Below are positions 43,813 to 55,586 of a stretch of 64,000 bases of DNA, piece by piece. The stretch spans positions 1,674,001 through 1,738,000 of the forward strand of contig CM048850.1 of assembly GCA_026545225.1 (NCBI GenBank). The letters are read 5' to 3'. Position 1 is the first letter of the stretch, and each line of letters opens with the position of its first letter. A program made the translations under genes and the position numbers. This DNA is from Cornus controversa (lineage: Eukaryota; Streptophyta; Magnoliopsida; Cornales; Cornaceae). Below the pieces are notes generated by a model. The model searched no databases. It was given only the letters and a program-made list of their open reading frames with translations, and was not told the origin of the DNA.

Positions 43813-43824
43813 TGATATCATAGC
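43813..43824 (+). promoter_or_regulatory. Decayed primer binding site of element E
   Basis: TGATATCATAGC differs at two positions from the tRNA-Met-type TGGTATCAGAGC found at the same place in D and F. Confidence 0.75.
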
Positions 43825-44066
43825 ACTAGGTTAGAATATCTAGGGGCGACGGGTGATGGTTGCATCACGTGTGAATTGAGAAGATTGGATTCATATAAGG
43901 ATTCTAACTTGAAGTAGTAAGTTGATTATGTGGAACTTGATGTATGCTTACGATTTCTTAACATGCCTTTATGGACTTAATTGACATGGTGAGTGTAAGC
44001 ATGGTAAAATTTGAATAAGTGTGTGGATTCTTGGTTCTAAAATTTCCTTGTTATGTATATAGCAAA

Positions 44067-47000
44067 ATGCCTCCAAGAAGAGCGCGAGACATAGGCGCTG
44101 ATGCTCCTCACGAGCCAACGGATGGAATGCAATTTATGCGTGATATGGCGGATACTATGAGATGGATGGCTAGGTAAGCCAGGGAAGAGGAGGTTCAAGC
44201 ATTACTTAGGGTTGCCTTGAGCTGTCAGATGGTGGCTATGAAAGAATATGTAAAATTCAAACCACCTACATTTGATGGGACACGTGACCCACTAGTTGCG
44301 GAAAGTTGGATCGATCAGACACATAAACTTATGGTTGCTCTTGCAATCGATGAGGATCTAAAAGTGGGAGTGGCGGTACTCCACTTGCAAGGAGAAGCTG
44401 ATCTGTGGTGGCAATTCATCAGGTATGTCCACAATATCGAGACCATAGACTGGGAAACCTTTAAGGGTTTATTCTTTGATAAATTCTTTCTGACTTCGGT
44501 GAGAGATCGGATGAGGCAAGAGTTCATAGAATTAGTCCAAGGGGACTTAGATGTGATGGGGTATGAGACCAAATTCACATCATTGGCTCGTTTTGCTTCA
44601 GAGATGGTAATGAACGAGGAGTTGAAAGTTAAAAGGTTCATGAAGGGACTCAAAACCTCTATCAGAAAGAGGGTATCCATTTTAGGTCTAAGGGCCTACA
44701 ATGAAGTGGTTGACAGAGCCTGAGTGGCTGAGGAAGATGACAGAGACACCCAAAGGATATGAGAGTCTAAACAGCAAGCGAAGAGTGCGGGGGCATCTTC
44801 GGGTGGTCAAGGATGGAAGAGGAATAGAGAAGGCAAGTCAGGTTTCCAGGGGCAGCAGCAAGCTCGCCCAGTACCTTCATTGGCCTTGCCTACCGAATCA
44901 TCATGATCTTCTACAGTGTGCTATAATTGCCATCAGATTGTCCATTTTAGCAGGGAGTGCCCACAGGGATATACAGTGGCACTAGTGCCAGCAGGGATAG
45001 TGGGGGAAAGGGTGTGCTTCTCTTGCAAGCAGCCTGGTCATGTAAAAGCTAATTGCCCATGGAGGTAGGTGGTCCAGAGTGGTACAGGAACTCAGCAGAG
45101 AGCTGGGCAGATGACTACGGTTCAGTCTGGCTTCAGAGCATTACCGCCACTGCAGCCAGCATAGTCAGTACAGGGATCGTGAGTAGCGAGGGGTTCCACG
45201 CCTACTTCTAGTCAGCAGTCAGGCTTACAGGGGACTGGTCAGCAGTCACGGGGTCATGTTTTCACACTCGCTCTGGCAGAGGATGTACCGGGACCGTCAG
45301 TGGTCAAAGGTATTTTCCTGGTTTCCAGCTCGTGGGCTAAGGTGTTGGTAGATTCAGGTGCATCGCATTCATTCATATCTGTTGCATTTGCTTGTGCCTT
45401 AGGGTTGAGGGTGTCATCACTGGAGTCACCATTGTCCATTGATACACCAATTGGGGGTAGGGTTACCCTGGATAAAGTATGTCGGTCTTGCGAGATCGAG
45501 GTTGCTAGGCGTCGACTAGTGTTCGCCTTTGTGTTGCTAGACATGACCACTTTTGATGTCATTCTAGGTATGGACTGGCTATCTACATTTATAGCCACGA
45601 TTGATTGTCTTCGCAGGAGAGTGACAGTGTGCACACCTGAGGGTGATTGCTTTTACTTTGTGGGAGAGCGGGATGATTTTTACGTTCCATCATTGTTTAG
45701 TTCCGGTGTATGGGATGGGGTTGGATACTTCCTAGCTAGTTTATTAGTCCAGGAGGAAGAGATTGTGACTAGTGGAGGATTTCCACTGGTGGTTATAGAG
45801 TTTGTGGATGTGTTTCCGGGGGACTTGACAGAGTTACCTCCGATGAGAGACATAGTGTTTAGCATTGATCTTGCTCCTAGTACCGCACCTATCTCTATGG
45901 CACCGTACTGAATGACACCGACAGAGTTGAGGGAGTTGAAAGATTAGTTACAGGAATTGTTGGATAAGGGATTTGTACGACCTAGTACATCACCTTGGGG
46001 AGCTCCGATCCTATTTGCTAAAAAGAAGGACGGATCTTTACGGTTATGCATAGACTACCGTAAGTTGAACCAAGCAACGATTAAGAATGAGTTTCCTTTA
46101 CCCAGGATAGATGACTTGGTTGATCAGCTTAAGGGTTCGACTTGTTTTTCGAAGATCGACTTGAGGTCGGGATACTACCAGTTGAGGGTAAGGGAAGAGG
46201 ACATTCCGAAGACAGCTTTTCAGACTAGATATGGCCACTACGAGTTTCTAGTGATGCCATTTGGATTGACTAACGCACCGGCAGCGTTCATGGATTTAAT
46301 GAACCAGATATTCAAGGTGTACTTGGATAGGTTTGTGGTGCTCTTCGTGGATGACATTCTTGTGTATTCTTCTTCTATGGAGGAGCATGAGATCCATTTG
46401 AGGACAGTGTTGCAGACATTGAGAGAGCACCGTTTGTATGCCAAATTTGAGAAATGTGAATTTTGGCTAACAGAGGTAAAGTTCCTAGGGCACGTGTTGT
46501 CAGAGGGAGGAGTATCGGTAGACCCTTCTAAGATAAAAGCAGTAATGAATTGGGAGAGGCCTTAGAATGTATTTGAGATACGTAGCTTCTTGGGATTAGC
46601 AGGATATTACCGGCGTTTCGTGAAGGAATTTTCCAAGTTAGCGGCGCCGATGACCAAGCTTACTTGTAAAGGAGTTAAGTTTGAGTGGAACGAAGCTTGC
46701 GAGCATTCCTTTATGGAATTGAAGTGTAGATTGACTAGTGCTCCGATCTTGATTATTCTCGAGCATGGTTTGGGTTATGTCATCTACTGTGATGCTTCAC
46801 GAGATGGTTTGGGATGTGTGTTGATGCAGACTAAGAGGGTTGTTGCATATGGTTCACGACAGTTGAAGATCCACAAGCAGAATTACCCGACTCATGACTT
46901 AGAGTTGGCGGTGGTAATTTTTGCTTTGAAAATATGGAGACATTATCTCTATGGAGAGAAGTTTGAGGTTTTCTCCGATCATAAGAGTTTGAAGTACCTT

Positions 47001-47696
47001 TTTACACAAAGGACTTGAATATGAGACAGAGGAGATGGGTTGAATACTTGGAAGACTACAATTTTGATCTTCAGTATCACCCGGGAAAGGCTAATGTGGT
47101 TGCCGATGCATTGAGCCAGAAGTCACATGGCACTCTAGCTAGTATTGCCATCCGAGAGTAGAAGATGATAGAGGACATCTCAGAAATGGGATTGTACTTC
47201 GGTGAGAGTGATGGACGGGTTACTTTGTTCACACTCATAGCGCAACCAACTCTAGTGAGTAGGGTGGTTGAGGAGCAGAGGCGTGACACTGAGTTAGAGA
47301 ATATTCGCACTCGGATCATGGGTGGTGAAGTAGTTGAGGATTGGGTTGTTCATTCAGACGGAGGTTTGAGGTTCAAAGGCAAGATGGTTGTTCCATTGGC
47401 TTGTAGGGATAAGGTCCTAAGAGAGTTTCATAGCTCCAGGCTTGCAGTACATCCCGGTGGTACAAAAATGTACCACAACCTTCATAGACAGTATTGGTGG
47501 AAGGGCATGAAAAAGGACGTCGCACGATTTGTGGCGAGGTGCCTCACTTGTCAACAAATGAAGGCCGAGCATCAGAGATTAGCAGGATTGTTACAACCAT
47601 TACCGATAGCTATGTGGAGTGGGAACACATCACTATGGACTTTGTGACAGGGTTACCTAGGCCGAGGAAGAGTCACGACGCAGTTTGAGTCATTGT
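44067..47696 (+). pseudogene. gag-pol of element E, multiply broken and truncated
   Basis: This is the counterpart of D's gag-pol. It starts [14 protein letters not shown] at 44067 and is closed at 44175-44177 and 44721-44723. The zinc-knuckle stretch (about 44720-45290) is decayed. Frame 0 is open again at 45300-45911 (protease, VDSGASHSFIS), 45957-46565 (reverse transcriptase, CIDYRKLN and FVDD) and 46590-47018 (RNase H). Frameshifts near 47010 and 47614 follow, with integrase HHCC sequence at about 47430-47560. It ends where D begins, before the catalytic integrase core is complete. It is not functional. Confidence 0.9.
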
Positions 47697-48884
47697 GGAT
47701 AGACCGTGACCAATTTTGGCCGGTTTTGCATTTTTCGCATTATAATTGCCGTAAATGCATTTTGAGTGGTGTTTAACATGTTTTGAGGGTAAGAAACATG
47801 TTTGGGAAGTGTTTTTAAGGTTTTGGGAGGTTTTCAGGAGAATTGGAGAAGTTTGACTTTTTGGTAAAACTGGGGCCCAGGGTGTGACTTAAGTGGGCCT
47901 GGGAATCTAAAAAAATTTTGGAAATATTTATTTTTGAAAATGGCTGAGATGAAATGTTTAGAGAGTAGAGGAAGTGATTTCGAGACCGTAGGAGTTTTCG
48001 GAATCGAAAAAGGAGTCCGGGAAGGTACGTTAAGTGGCCGGGGGCATTTTAGTCTTTTTGCGGGCCAAGATGCCATTTAAATACATGGCTGAGAGTGATC
48101 CCAGCTATTTCATATGGATCTCTCTCTCTCTAACATTTCCCTCTTCTCCTCTCTACCTTCTCTCTACATTTCGGACCCGTTCGGCTTGGATTCAAGACTC
48201 GCCGAAGGAGGGAGATACGTAGGGGACGGCTAGGGCTTCCATTTGAACCGAACAAAGTGGTGATTCGGCAAGGTAGACTCCACTGAAAAATTGGTGAAGT
48301 GCTTGGAAGGCCTTCATTTTCGAGGTAGGGGTTCTTCTTCTTTTCTAATTGTCGATTCTAGGGTTTCGGGTGAAGAAGAGAGGTGTAGGTTGTGTTTCAC
48401 ATGCTTTAGGATGGTGAGAGGTGTGGAAAGTTGTATTTTCTTCTTCTCTAGAGTCCTATCTTTTCACGATTGTGTATATTGTGTTAGTGGTAGCATGTGG
48501 GTTTGAGGTATGTGAGTATAAGAAATTGATACATAGGCATTATGTGCTCAATTTGATGTATATGTGGGAAAATGTGTGCTAAGTGTCATATATGTGATTA
48601 TATGTGAAAATGTGGTTGTTGAATGCATGTTAGTTCTATGTGCTAAAATTATGCATTGAGTGTAGCATGAGTAAAATATGCTAATTTTGAAGTTGTATGC
48701 ATATGAGATGATATATGCATGCGTTATACATATATGTGCTATATGTGGTATGTGGTGATGGAAAAATATGCTTGTTACTTCTTTTTAGTATCAATGGGCA
48801 TGAGTTGAGCATGAAAATAAAAATGCCATGTTTTTACGCATTCATATTGCATATGGGGGAAATTGCGGGAAAATGACGCAAATG

Positions 48885-49215
48885 AGGTACACGGGGCTTC
48901 AGAGTGGTCCAACCGTGTTGTGAGATATGGTAAAATTATCTACTACATATGGCCCTCAGAGTGGACCCGCCATACCAAGGCTTAATGCCTAGGATTGGAG
49001 TATGTCCAATACTAATGACCTTTCGAAGTTGTCCCGGTCATAGGATGATTATCGGAGGATGTCCATGATTTGTGAGCCTCGGAGTTGCCCCCTCACTCTA
49101 TGGCAATCATATATATTACTATGGTAGAATGACCTTTCAGAGTTGTCCCGGTCATTGGATGGTTATCGGAGGTGTCCAAGGTTACGTGATCTTCGGAGCG
49201 GGCCAATCATGTGGG
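48885..49215. repeat. Type-3 hairpin array in D's 5' LTR
   Basis: Units share cores such as TCAGAGTGGTCC and TCGGAGTTGCCC between arms CACGG/CCGTG, TATGG/CCATA, ATTGGA/TCCAAT, ATGACC/GGTCAT, GTGAG/CTCAC, AATGACC/GGTCATT and ACGTGAT/ATCATGT (one G-T pair). The same array is in the 3' LTR at about 56770-57110. Confidence 0.85.
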
Positions 49216-49910
49216 GTATCGGATGAGGACCGAGAGAGAGAGCATTTACTTTCCTTAATGCTTGTATGTTTGAACATGTTATACATGATTCGTGATATGT
49301 GCAATTCTCTTAAATTGCTATTATTGAAGTGCTGGTGAAATTGTGGATGTGGCATGTATGTTTTACATGATTCGTGATATGTGCAATTCTCTTAAATTTA
49401 CTGAGCCGCAGTGGTGCTCACCCCTTTATTATAAACTCTTTTACAGATAAAGCTCCGATGACGGATGGGACGTGAGTGTCCAAGTGGAACACTAATGGTG
49501 GTTTTGCTATCTTTTGAGTTTTGAGCATTTTTGTGGCTATCCATGCCGGCTTGTGGCATGTGACTTCCTTTTAGTTATGGTTGTGCTTTGGACGAATGTA
49601 ATTTGGATGTATGTATGGGATATTAAACTTGTTGGGTGTAGAGAGACAACGGTTTAATATATGTAATGCCCATGGCGGCAGTTAATTCATTTTGAAGATG
49701 TTTCCCTTATGAATGAATGGTGTTTGTGAAAGAAAATGATTCATTTTGGTGTATGGATTCAATTATGAATGTGATCTTGATTGTGAGATTGATGTTGGGA
49801 CCTTCCATTTGTGTTATTAATCATGTTTGAGGGGTTCTAGGATGATAGAATGTTGATCGGGTTCCAATTGGATCAAGTATAAGGCTGTTGGAAGTCCCAG
49901 GAGGTGCATT

Positions 49911-50152
49911 TTGATCAATCGAGATTTAATCTCGATCAATCGAGATGCCTATTTCGATCAATCGAAGTCCCCATTTCGATTGATCGAAAGGGTGATGATT
50001 TATGGTGATTTTCGGAGTCCAGATAGGAGGAATTTCTATCAATCGAGACCCCTATCTCGATTAATCGAGATATTGCAGGTCTGGGGTCCCGAGAGGGTGA
50101 AAATCTCGCTTGAATTTCGATTAATCGAGATTTAATCGAGATCAATCGAGAT
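49911..50152. repeat. CGAT palindrome array in D's 5' LTR
   Basis: About nine copies of CTCGATCAATCGAGAT, TTTCGATTGATCGAAA and variants. The 3' LTR copy (57822-58090) has one more unit near 58070. The array lies about 500 bp before the LTR end, downstream of the candidate promoter, so it would be transcribed. Confidence 0.88.
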
Positions 50153-50667
50153 TACTATTCACAGCTTTTTCCAAAACTTCATTTCGACGTAATTTCTTCG
50201 TTATAGATCGGAATTGAGCGTGGTTTTTTGTTGAACTTGAGTATTTTTGGATTCTCTATCCAATGGTGTAAGTCTCAGTTCCAGATTCCAAACACAGAAA
50301 GTTTTGAGGCTCAAAAGTGAGTGATTTTTAAAAAGTGTGGGCAAGCAAATGTTCATTAAGGTGTGTGAATTGATGTAGGGCCCATGGGGATTAGTTAAGG
50401 TGGATTTGGGTGAATTCATATGCAAGAATTGAGTTAAGCTTCTGCGGTGAATGAGGGCAATGGGGGCCTATTGGGCTAAATGGACGGTTTAACCTCCGGT
50501 TCTCCGAGAGTTGGAAATCGGGGCATTATAGCATGGTATCAAACCTTGATAATAATGCATTGAGTGTAATTGAGATTGTTCACGGGGTTAAGTGAACGGG
50601 TTCACACTCAGGATTCGGGGTCGGTCTGGGGGAGTCCCGACGGTCTAGGTTTCGGGGCGTGACAGAG

Positions 50668-50679
50668 TGGTATCAGAGC
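50668..50679 (+). promoter_or_regulatory. Primer binding site of element D (tRNA-Met type)
   Basis: A perfect TGGTATCAGAGC three bases after the 5' LTR. A noncoding leader of about 250 bp follows before gag at 50927. Confidence 0.94.
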
Positions 50680-50926
50680 GCTAGGTTGGAATACCTAGGG
50701 ACGAAGGGTGAGACTTAACTTAGTTATCACTTGAGTTTAAGGATCGGAACATAAAGATTTTGACTTGAGATTGTAAATTGCTTATGTGGAACTTGATTTA
50801 TGCTTAAGATTTTTTAACATGCTTTTGTGGACTAAATTGACATGGTATGTGTAAGCATGATGGATATGTGTGAGAAGTGTAAATTTGTTGGACTTAAAAT
50901 TTTTCTTGTTGTGCATATAGAAAGAA

Positions 50927-53900
50927 ATGCCTCCAAGAAGAGCGCGAGACATAGGCGCTGATGCTCCTCAGGAGCCAACAGATGGAATGCAGTTTATGCG
51001 TGACATGGCTGATACTATGAGAAGAATGGCTAGGGAAGCCAGGGAAGAGGAGGTTCAGGCATTGCCTAGGGTTGCCTTGAGCCACCAAATGGTGGCAATG
51101 AAGGAATATGTGAAATTTAAGACGCATACTTTTGATGGCGTGCGTGATCCACTTGTGGCTGAGAGTTGGATAGACCAAACTCACAAACTCATGGTTGCTC
51201 TTGCAATCGATGAGGATTTGAAAGTGGGAGTAGCGGTGCTTCACTTACAAGGAGAAGCTGATCGGTGGTGGCAATTCATCGGGAATATCCACAACACCGA
51301 GACCATGGACTGGGAAACCTTTAAGGGTTTATTCTTTGACAAGTTCTTTCTGGCTTCGGTGAAAGACCGGATGAGGCAAGAGTTCATAGACTTAGTCCAA
51401 GGGGACTTGGATGTGATGGGGTACGAGACCAAGTTTACATCTTTGGCTAGCTTTGCCCCAGAAATGGTAGCTAATGAAGAGCTAAAGGTGAAAAAGTTTG
51501 TGAAAGGACTGAAAATCTCTATCAGAAAGAGGGTGTCCATTTTGGGTTTGAGGACCTACAGTGAGGTGGTTGATAGAGCCTTGGTGGCTGAGGAGGATGA
51601 TAGAGACACTCAGAGGTTGTGGGACTCTAGACAGCAAGCTAAGGGTACGGGTACCTCTTCGAGTGGTCATGGGAGGAAAAGAAATAGGGAGGGCAGATCA
51701 GGTTCACAGGGGCAGCAGCAGACTCGCCCAGTACCTTCATTGTCCTTACCTACTGGATCTACACGATCCACAGTTGTGTGCTATCATTGCCAACAGTCTG
51801 GCCATTTTCGTTCTGAGTGCCCCCAGAGGCAAATAGTGGCATCAGTGCCGGTGGCTTCTATGGGGGAACGGGTATGTTTTCATTGCAAACAACCCGGCCA
51901 TGTTAGGGCCGACTGTCCAAAGAGACAGAGTACACCGAGTGGTATGGGGACTCAACAGAGGGCTGGACAGACAGCTACGGTTCAGTCTGGTTTCAGGACA
52001 TTACCGCCACCTCATCCAACGCATTCTATACAGGGATCTCGGGTAGCGAGAGGTTCCACGCCTGCTTCTAGTCAGCAGTCAGGGTTACATGGGACTGGGC
52101 AGCAGTCATGGGGCCGTGTGTTCACGCTTGCTCCGGTAGAGGATGTACCGGGACCGTCAGTGGTCAGAGGTATTTTCCTAGTTTCAAGCTCATGGGCTAG
52201 GGTGTTGATAGATTCAGGTGTATCACATTCATTCATATCTGTTGCATTTGCTTGTGCCTTGGGGCTGCGGGTGTCATCACTAGAGTCACCATTGTCCATT
52301 GATACACCAGTTGGGGGTAGGGTTACCCTAGATAGAGTGTGTCGGTCTTGCGAGATCGAGGTTGCTGGGCGTCGACTAGTGTTCGACTTTGTGTTACTAG
52401 ACATGACCACTTTTGATGTCATTCTAGGCATGGATTGGCTATCTACATTTAGAGCCACAATTGATTGTCTCCGTAGGAGAGTGACAGTGTGCACACCCGA
52501 GGGTGATTGCTTTTATTTTGTTGGAGAGCGGGATGATTTTTACGTTCCATCTCTACTTGGTTCCTGTGTGAGGAACGGGGTTGGATATTTCCTAGCTATC
52601 TTGTTAGCCGAGGAGGATGGGATTGTGACTAGTGGAGGATTTCCACCAGTGGTTAGAGAGTTTGTGGATGTGTTTCCGGAGGACTTGACAGAGTTACCTC
52701 CGATGAGAGATGTTGTGTTTAGCATTGATCTTGCTCCTGGTACCGCGCCTATCTCCATGGCACCGTATCGGATGGCACCGACAGAGTTGATGGAGTTGAA
52801 AGATCAATTACAGGAATTGTTGGATAAGGGATTTGTACGACCTAGTACATCGCCTTGGGGAGCTCCGGTCCTATTTGCTAAAAAGAAGGACGGATCTTTA
52901 CGATTATGCATAGACTACCGTAAGTTGAACCAAGCAACGATTAAGAACAAGTATCCTTTGCCAAGGATAGATGACTTGTTTGATCAGCTTAAGGGTTCGA
53001 CTTGTTTTTCGAAGATCGACTTGAGGTCGGGGTATTACCAGTTGAGGGTAAGGGAAGAGGACATTCCGAAGACAGCTTTTCGGACTAGATATGGCCACTA
53101 TGAGTTTCTAGTGATGCCATTTGGTTTGACGAACGCACCGGCAGCGTTCATGGATTTGATGAATCAGATATTCAGGGTGTACTTGGATAAGTTTGTGGTG
53201 GTCTTCGTGGATGACATTCTTGTGTATTCTTCTTCTATGGAGGAGCATGAGATCCATTTGAGGACAGTGCTACAGACATTGGGAGAGCACCGTTTGTATG
53301 CCAAATTAGAAAAATGTGAATTTTGGCTAACGGAGGTGAAGTTCCTAGGACACGTGGTGTCAGAAGGAGGAGTATCGGTAGACCCTTCTAAGATTGAAGC
53401 GGTAATGGATTGGGAGAGGCCCAAGAACGTATTTGAGATACGTAGCTTCTTAGGGTTGGCAGGATATTACCGGCATTTGATGAAAGACTTTTCGAAGTTA
53501 GCAGCGCCGATGACCAAGCTTACTCATAAAGGAGTTAAGTTTGAGTGGAACGAGGCTTGCGAGCATTCCTTTATGGAATTGAAGCATAGATTGACTAGTG
53601 CTCCAATATTGATTATTCCCGAGCGCGGTGTGGGTTATGTCATCTACTGTGACGCTTCACGGGATGGTTTGGGATGTGTGTTGATGCAGACCGAGAAGGT
53701 CGTTGCATATGATTCCCGACAGTTGAAGATCTACGAGCAGAATTACCCGACTCATGACTTGGAGTTGGCGGCGATAATTTTTGCTTTGAAAACGAGGAGG
53801 CATTATCTCTACGGGGAGAAGTTTTAGGTTTTCTCCGATCATAAGAGTTTGAAGTACCTTTTTACACAAAAGAACTTGAATAAGAGAGAGAGGAGATGGG

Positions 53901-55540
53901 TTGAATACTTGGAAGACTACAACTTTGATCTTCAGTATCACCCCGGGAAGGCTAATGTGGTTGCCGATGCATTGAGTAGGAAATCACATGGTATTTTGGC
54001 TAGTATTGCTATTTGTGAATGGAAGATGATGGAAGACATCTCAGAAATGGGATTGTGCTTCAGTGAGAGTGATGGACATGCCACTTTGTTCACGCTCATA
54101 GCACAACCAACTCTAGTGAGTAGGGTGGTTGAGGAACAGAGGCATGACACAGAGTTAGAGAGCATTCGCACTCGGATTACAGGTGGCGAGGCAGTGGAGG
54201 ATTGGGTTATCCATTCAGACGGAGGTCTAAGGTTCAGAGGCAGGATGGTTATTCCATTGGCTTGTAGGGATGAGGTCCTGAGGGAGTTTCATAGCTCCAG
54301 ACTTGCAGTACATTCCGGTAGTACCAAGATGTACCACAACCTTCGTAGACAGTATTGGTGGAAGGGCATGAAAAAGGACGTCGCACGGTTTGTGGCGAGG
54401 TGCCTCACTTGTCAACAAGTGAAGGCCGAGCATCAGAGACTGGCAGGTTTGTTACAGCCCTTACTGGTAGCTATGTGGAAGTGGGAACACGTCACTATGG
54501 ACTTTGTGACGGGGTTACCTAGGACAAGGAAGAGTCATGATGCAGTTTGGGTCATTGTGGATAGGTTGACCAAGGTGGCTCATTTTCTCCTTATTCGAGT
54601 GACAGATGATGTGGATACTCTCAGTCGGTTGTATGTTGATCAGGTTGTGAGACTGCACGGAGTGCCAGTTTTCATTGTGTCTGAAAGAGATCCGAGATTC
54701 ACGTCACAGTTTTGGCAGAGTTTTCAGGCTGCACTTGATACGGACCTCCATTTCAGTACAGCTTTCCATCCTCAGACAGATGGTCAGTCGGAGCGTACTA
54801 TACAGATTTTGGAGGATATACTTAGAGCATGTGCACTTGATTTTCGAGGCAGTTGGGAAGATCACCTTCCATTAGTGGAGTTTACATACAATAATAGCTA
54901 CCAAGCTAGTATTGAGATGGCCCCATTTGAGGTCTTGTATGGTAGACCTTGTAGGTCGCCAGTTTGTTGGACAGAGGTCGGTGACACAGTGGCTTTTGGG
55001 CCAGATATAGTCAGAGAGACTATAGGAAAGATTAAGATTATACGGCAGCGTTTGCTTACGGCTCAGAGTTGTCAGAAAAGCTATGCTGACAAAAGGCGGA
55101 GGCCTTTAGCATTTGAGGTGGGGGACCATGTCTTCTTGAAGGTCTCGCCATGACGGGGTTTGATGAGGTTTGGGCGTAGCGGAAAGCTAGCCCCACAGTT
55201 TATCGGTCCATTCGAGATATTGGATTGTGTGGGTGAGGTTGCATACCACTTGGCCCTGCCACCGCAATTGTCAAGTGTGCACAATACTTTCCACGTTTCG
55301 ATGTTGAGAAAGTATGAGCCGGATCCTTCACATGTGTTAGATTGGATAGATCTTTAGGTGGAGGAGGATGTGTCTTACGAGGAGAGGCCAGTACAGATTT
55401 TGGATGCTAGGGAGCAAGTGCTTCGGGGCAAGACTATTCCATTGGTTAAAGTCCTTTGGAGACATCACGGAGTCGAGGAGGCTACGTGGTAGCGAGAATA
55501 AGAAGTTCGCTCAAAATATCCTGATTTGTTTTCTACTTGA
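50927..55540 (+). pseudogene. gag-pol of chromovirus element D, five in-frame stops
   Basis: One frame of about 1,538 codons without frameshifts, closed at 53825, 55151, 55355, 55490 and 55499 (first base of each stop). Domains: gag (about residues 60-215); two CX2CX4HX4C zinc knuckles, [14 protein letters not shown] (about 284) and [14 protein letters not shown] (about 316); protease with [11 protein letters not shown] (about 428), where E has DSGA; reverse transcriptase with CIDYRKLN and FVDD (about 760); RNase H with [10 protein letters not shown]; integrase with HHCC, MDFVTGLP, an SERDPRF region and HPQTDGQSERT. The tail after 55154 (FHVSMLRKY, then VQILDAREQVL and IPLVKVLWRHHG) matches the chromodomain region typical of the Tekay/Del clade. 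The first stop lies in RNase H. Confidence 0.94.
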
Positions 55541-55574
55541 GGTATGTTTCTAATTTCGAGGACGAAATTCCCTT

Positions 55575-55586
55575 AAGGGGGGAGGT
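55575..55586 (+). promoter_or_regulatory. Polypurine tract of element D
   Basis: AAGGGGGGAGGT directly before TGTAGAGACC of the 3' LTR; plus-strand primer of the Tekay/Del type. Confidence 0.9.

Larger units (their letters stand above)
40993..47696 (+). mobile_element. Tekay-like element E, degenerate, interrupted by D
   Basis: It has a complete 5' LTR, a mutated primer site, and a gag-pol region decayed by stops and frameshifts. It ends inside the integrase coding region, where D's LTR begins. The five bases before its LTR are GAATG; the matching copy would be beyond the window. It is older than D by its decay and by being interrupted. Confidence 0.9.
47697..50664 (+). repeat. 5' LTR of element D (about 2.97 kb), left end truncated
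   Basis: It matches the 3' LTR from AGACCGTGACC on and ends GGGGCGTGACA. The first bases of the LTR are replaced by E sequence. A 34-bp stretch at 49283-49316 is repeated at 49365-49398, in place of about 65 bp present in the 3' LTR (57250-57315). TTTAAATA at 48076-48083 before a CT-rich leader is the likely promoter. Confidence 0.9.
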
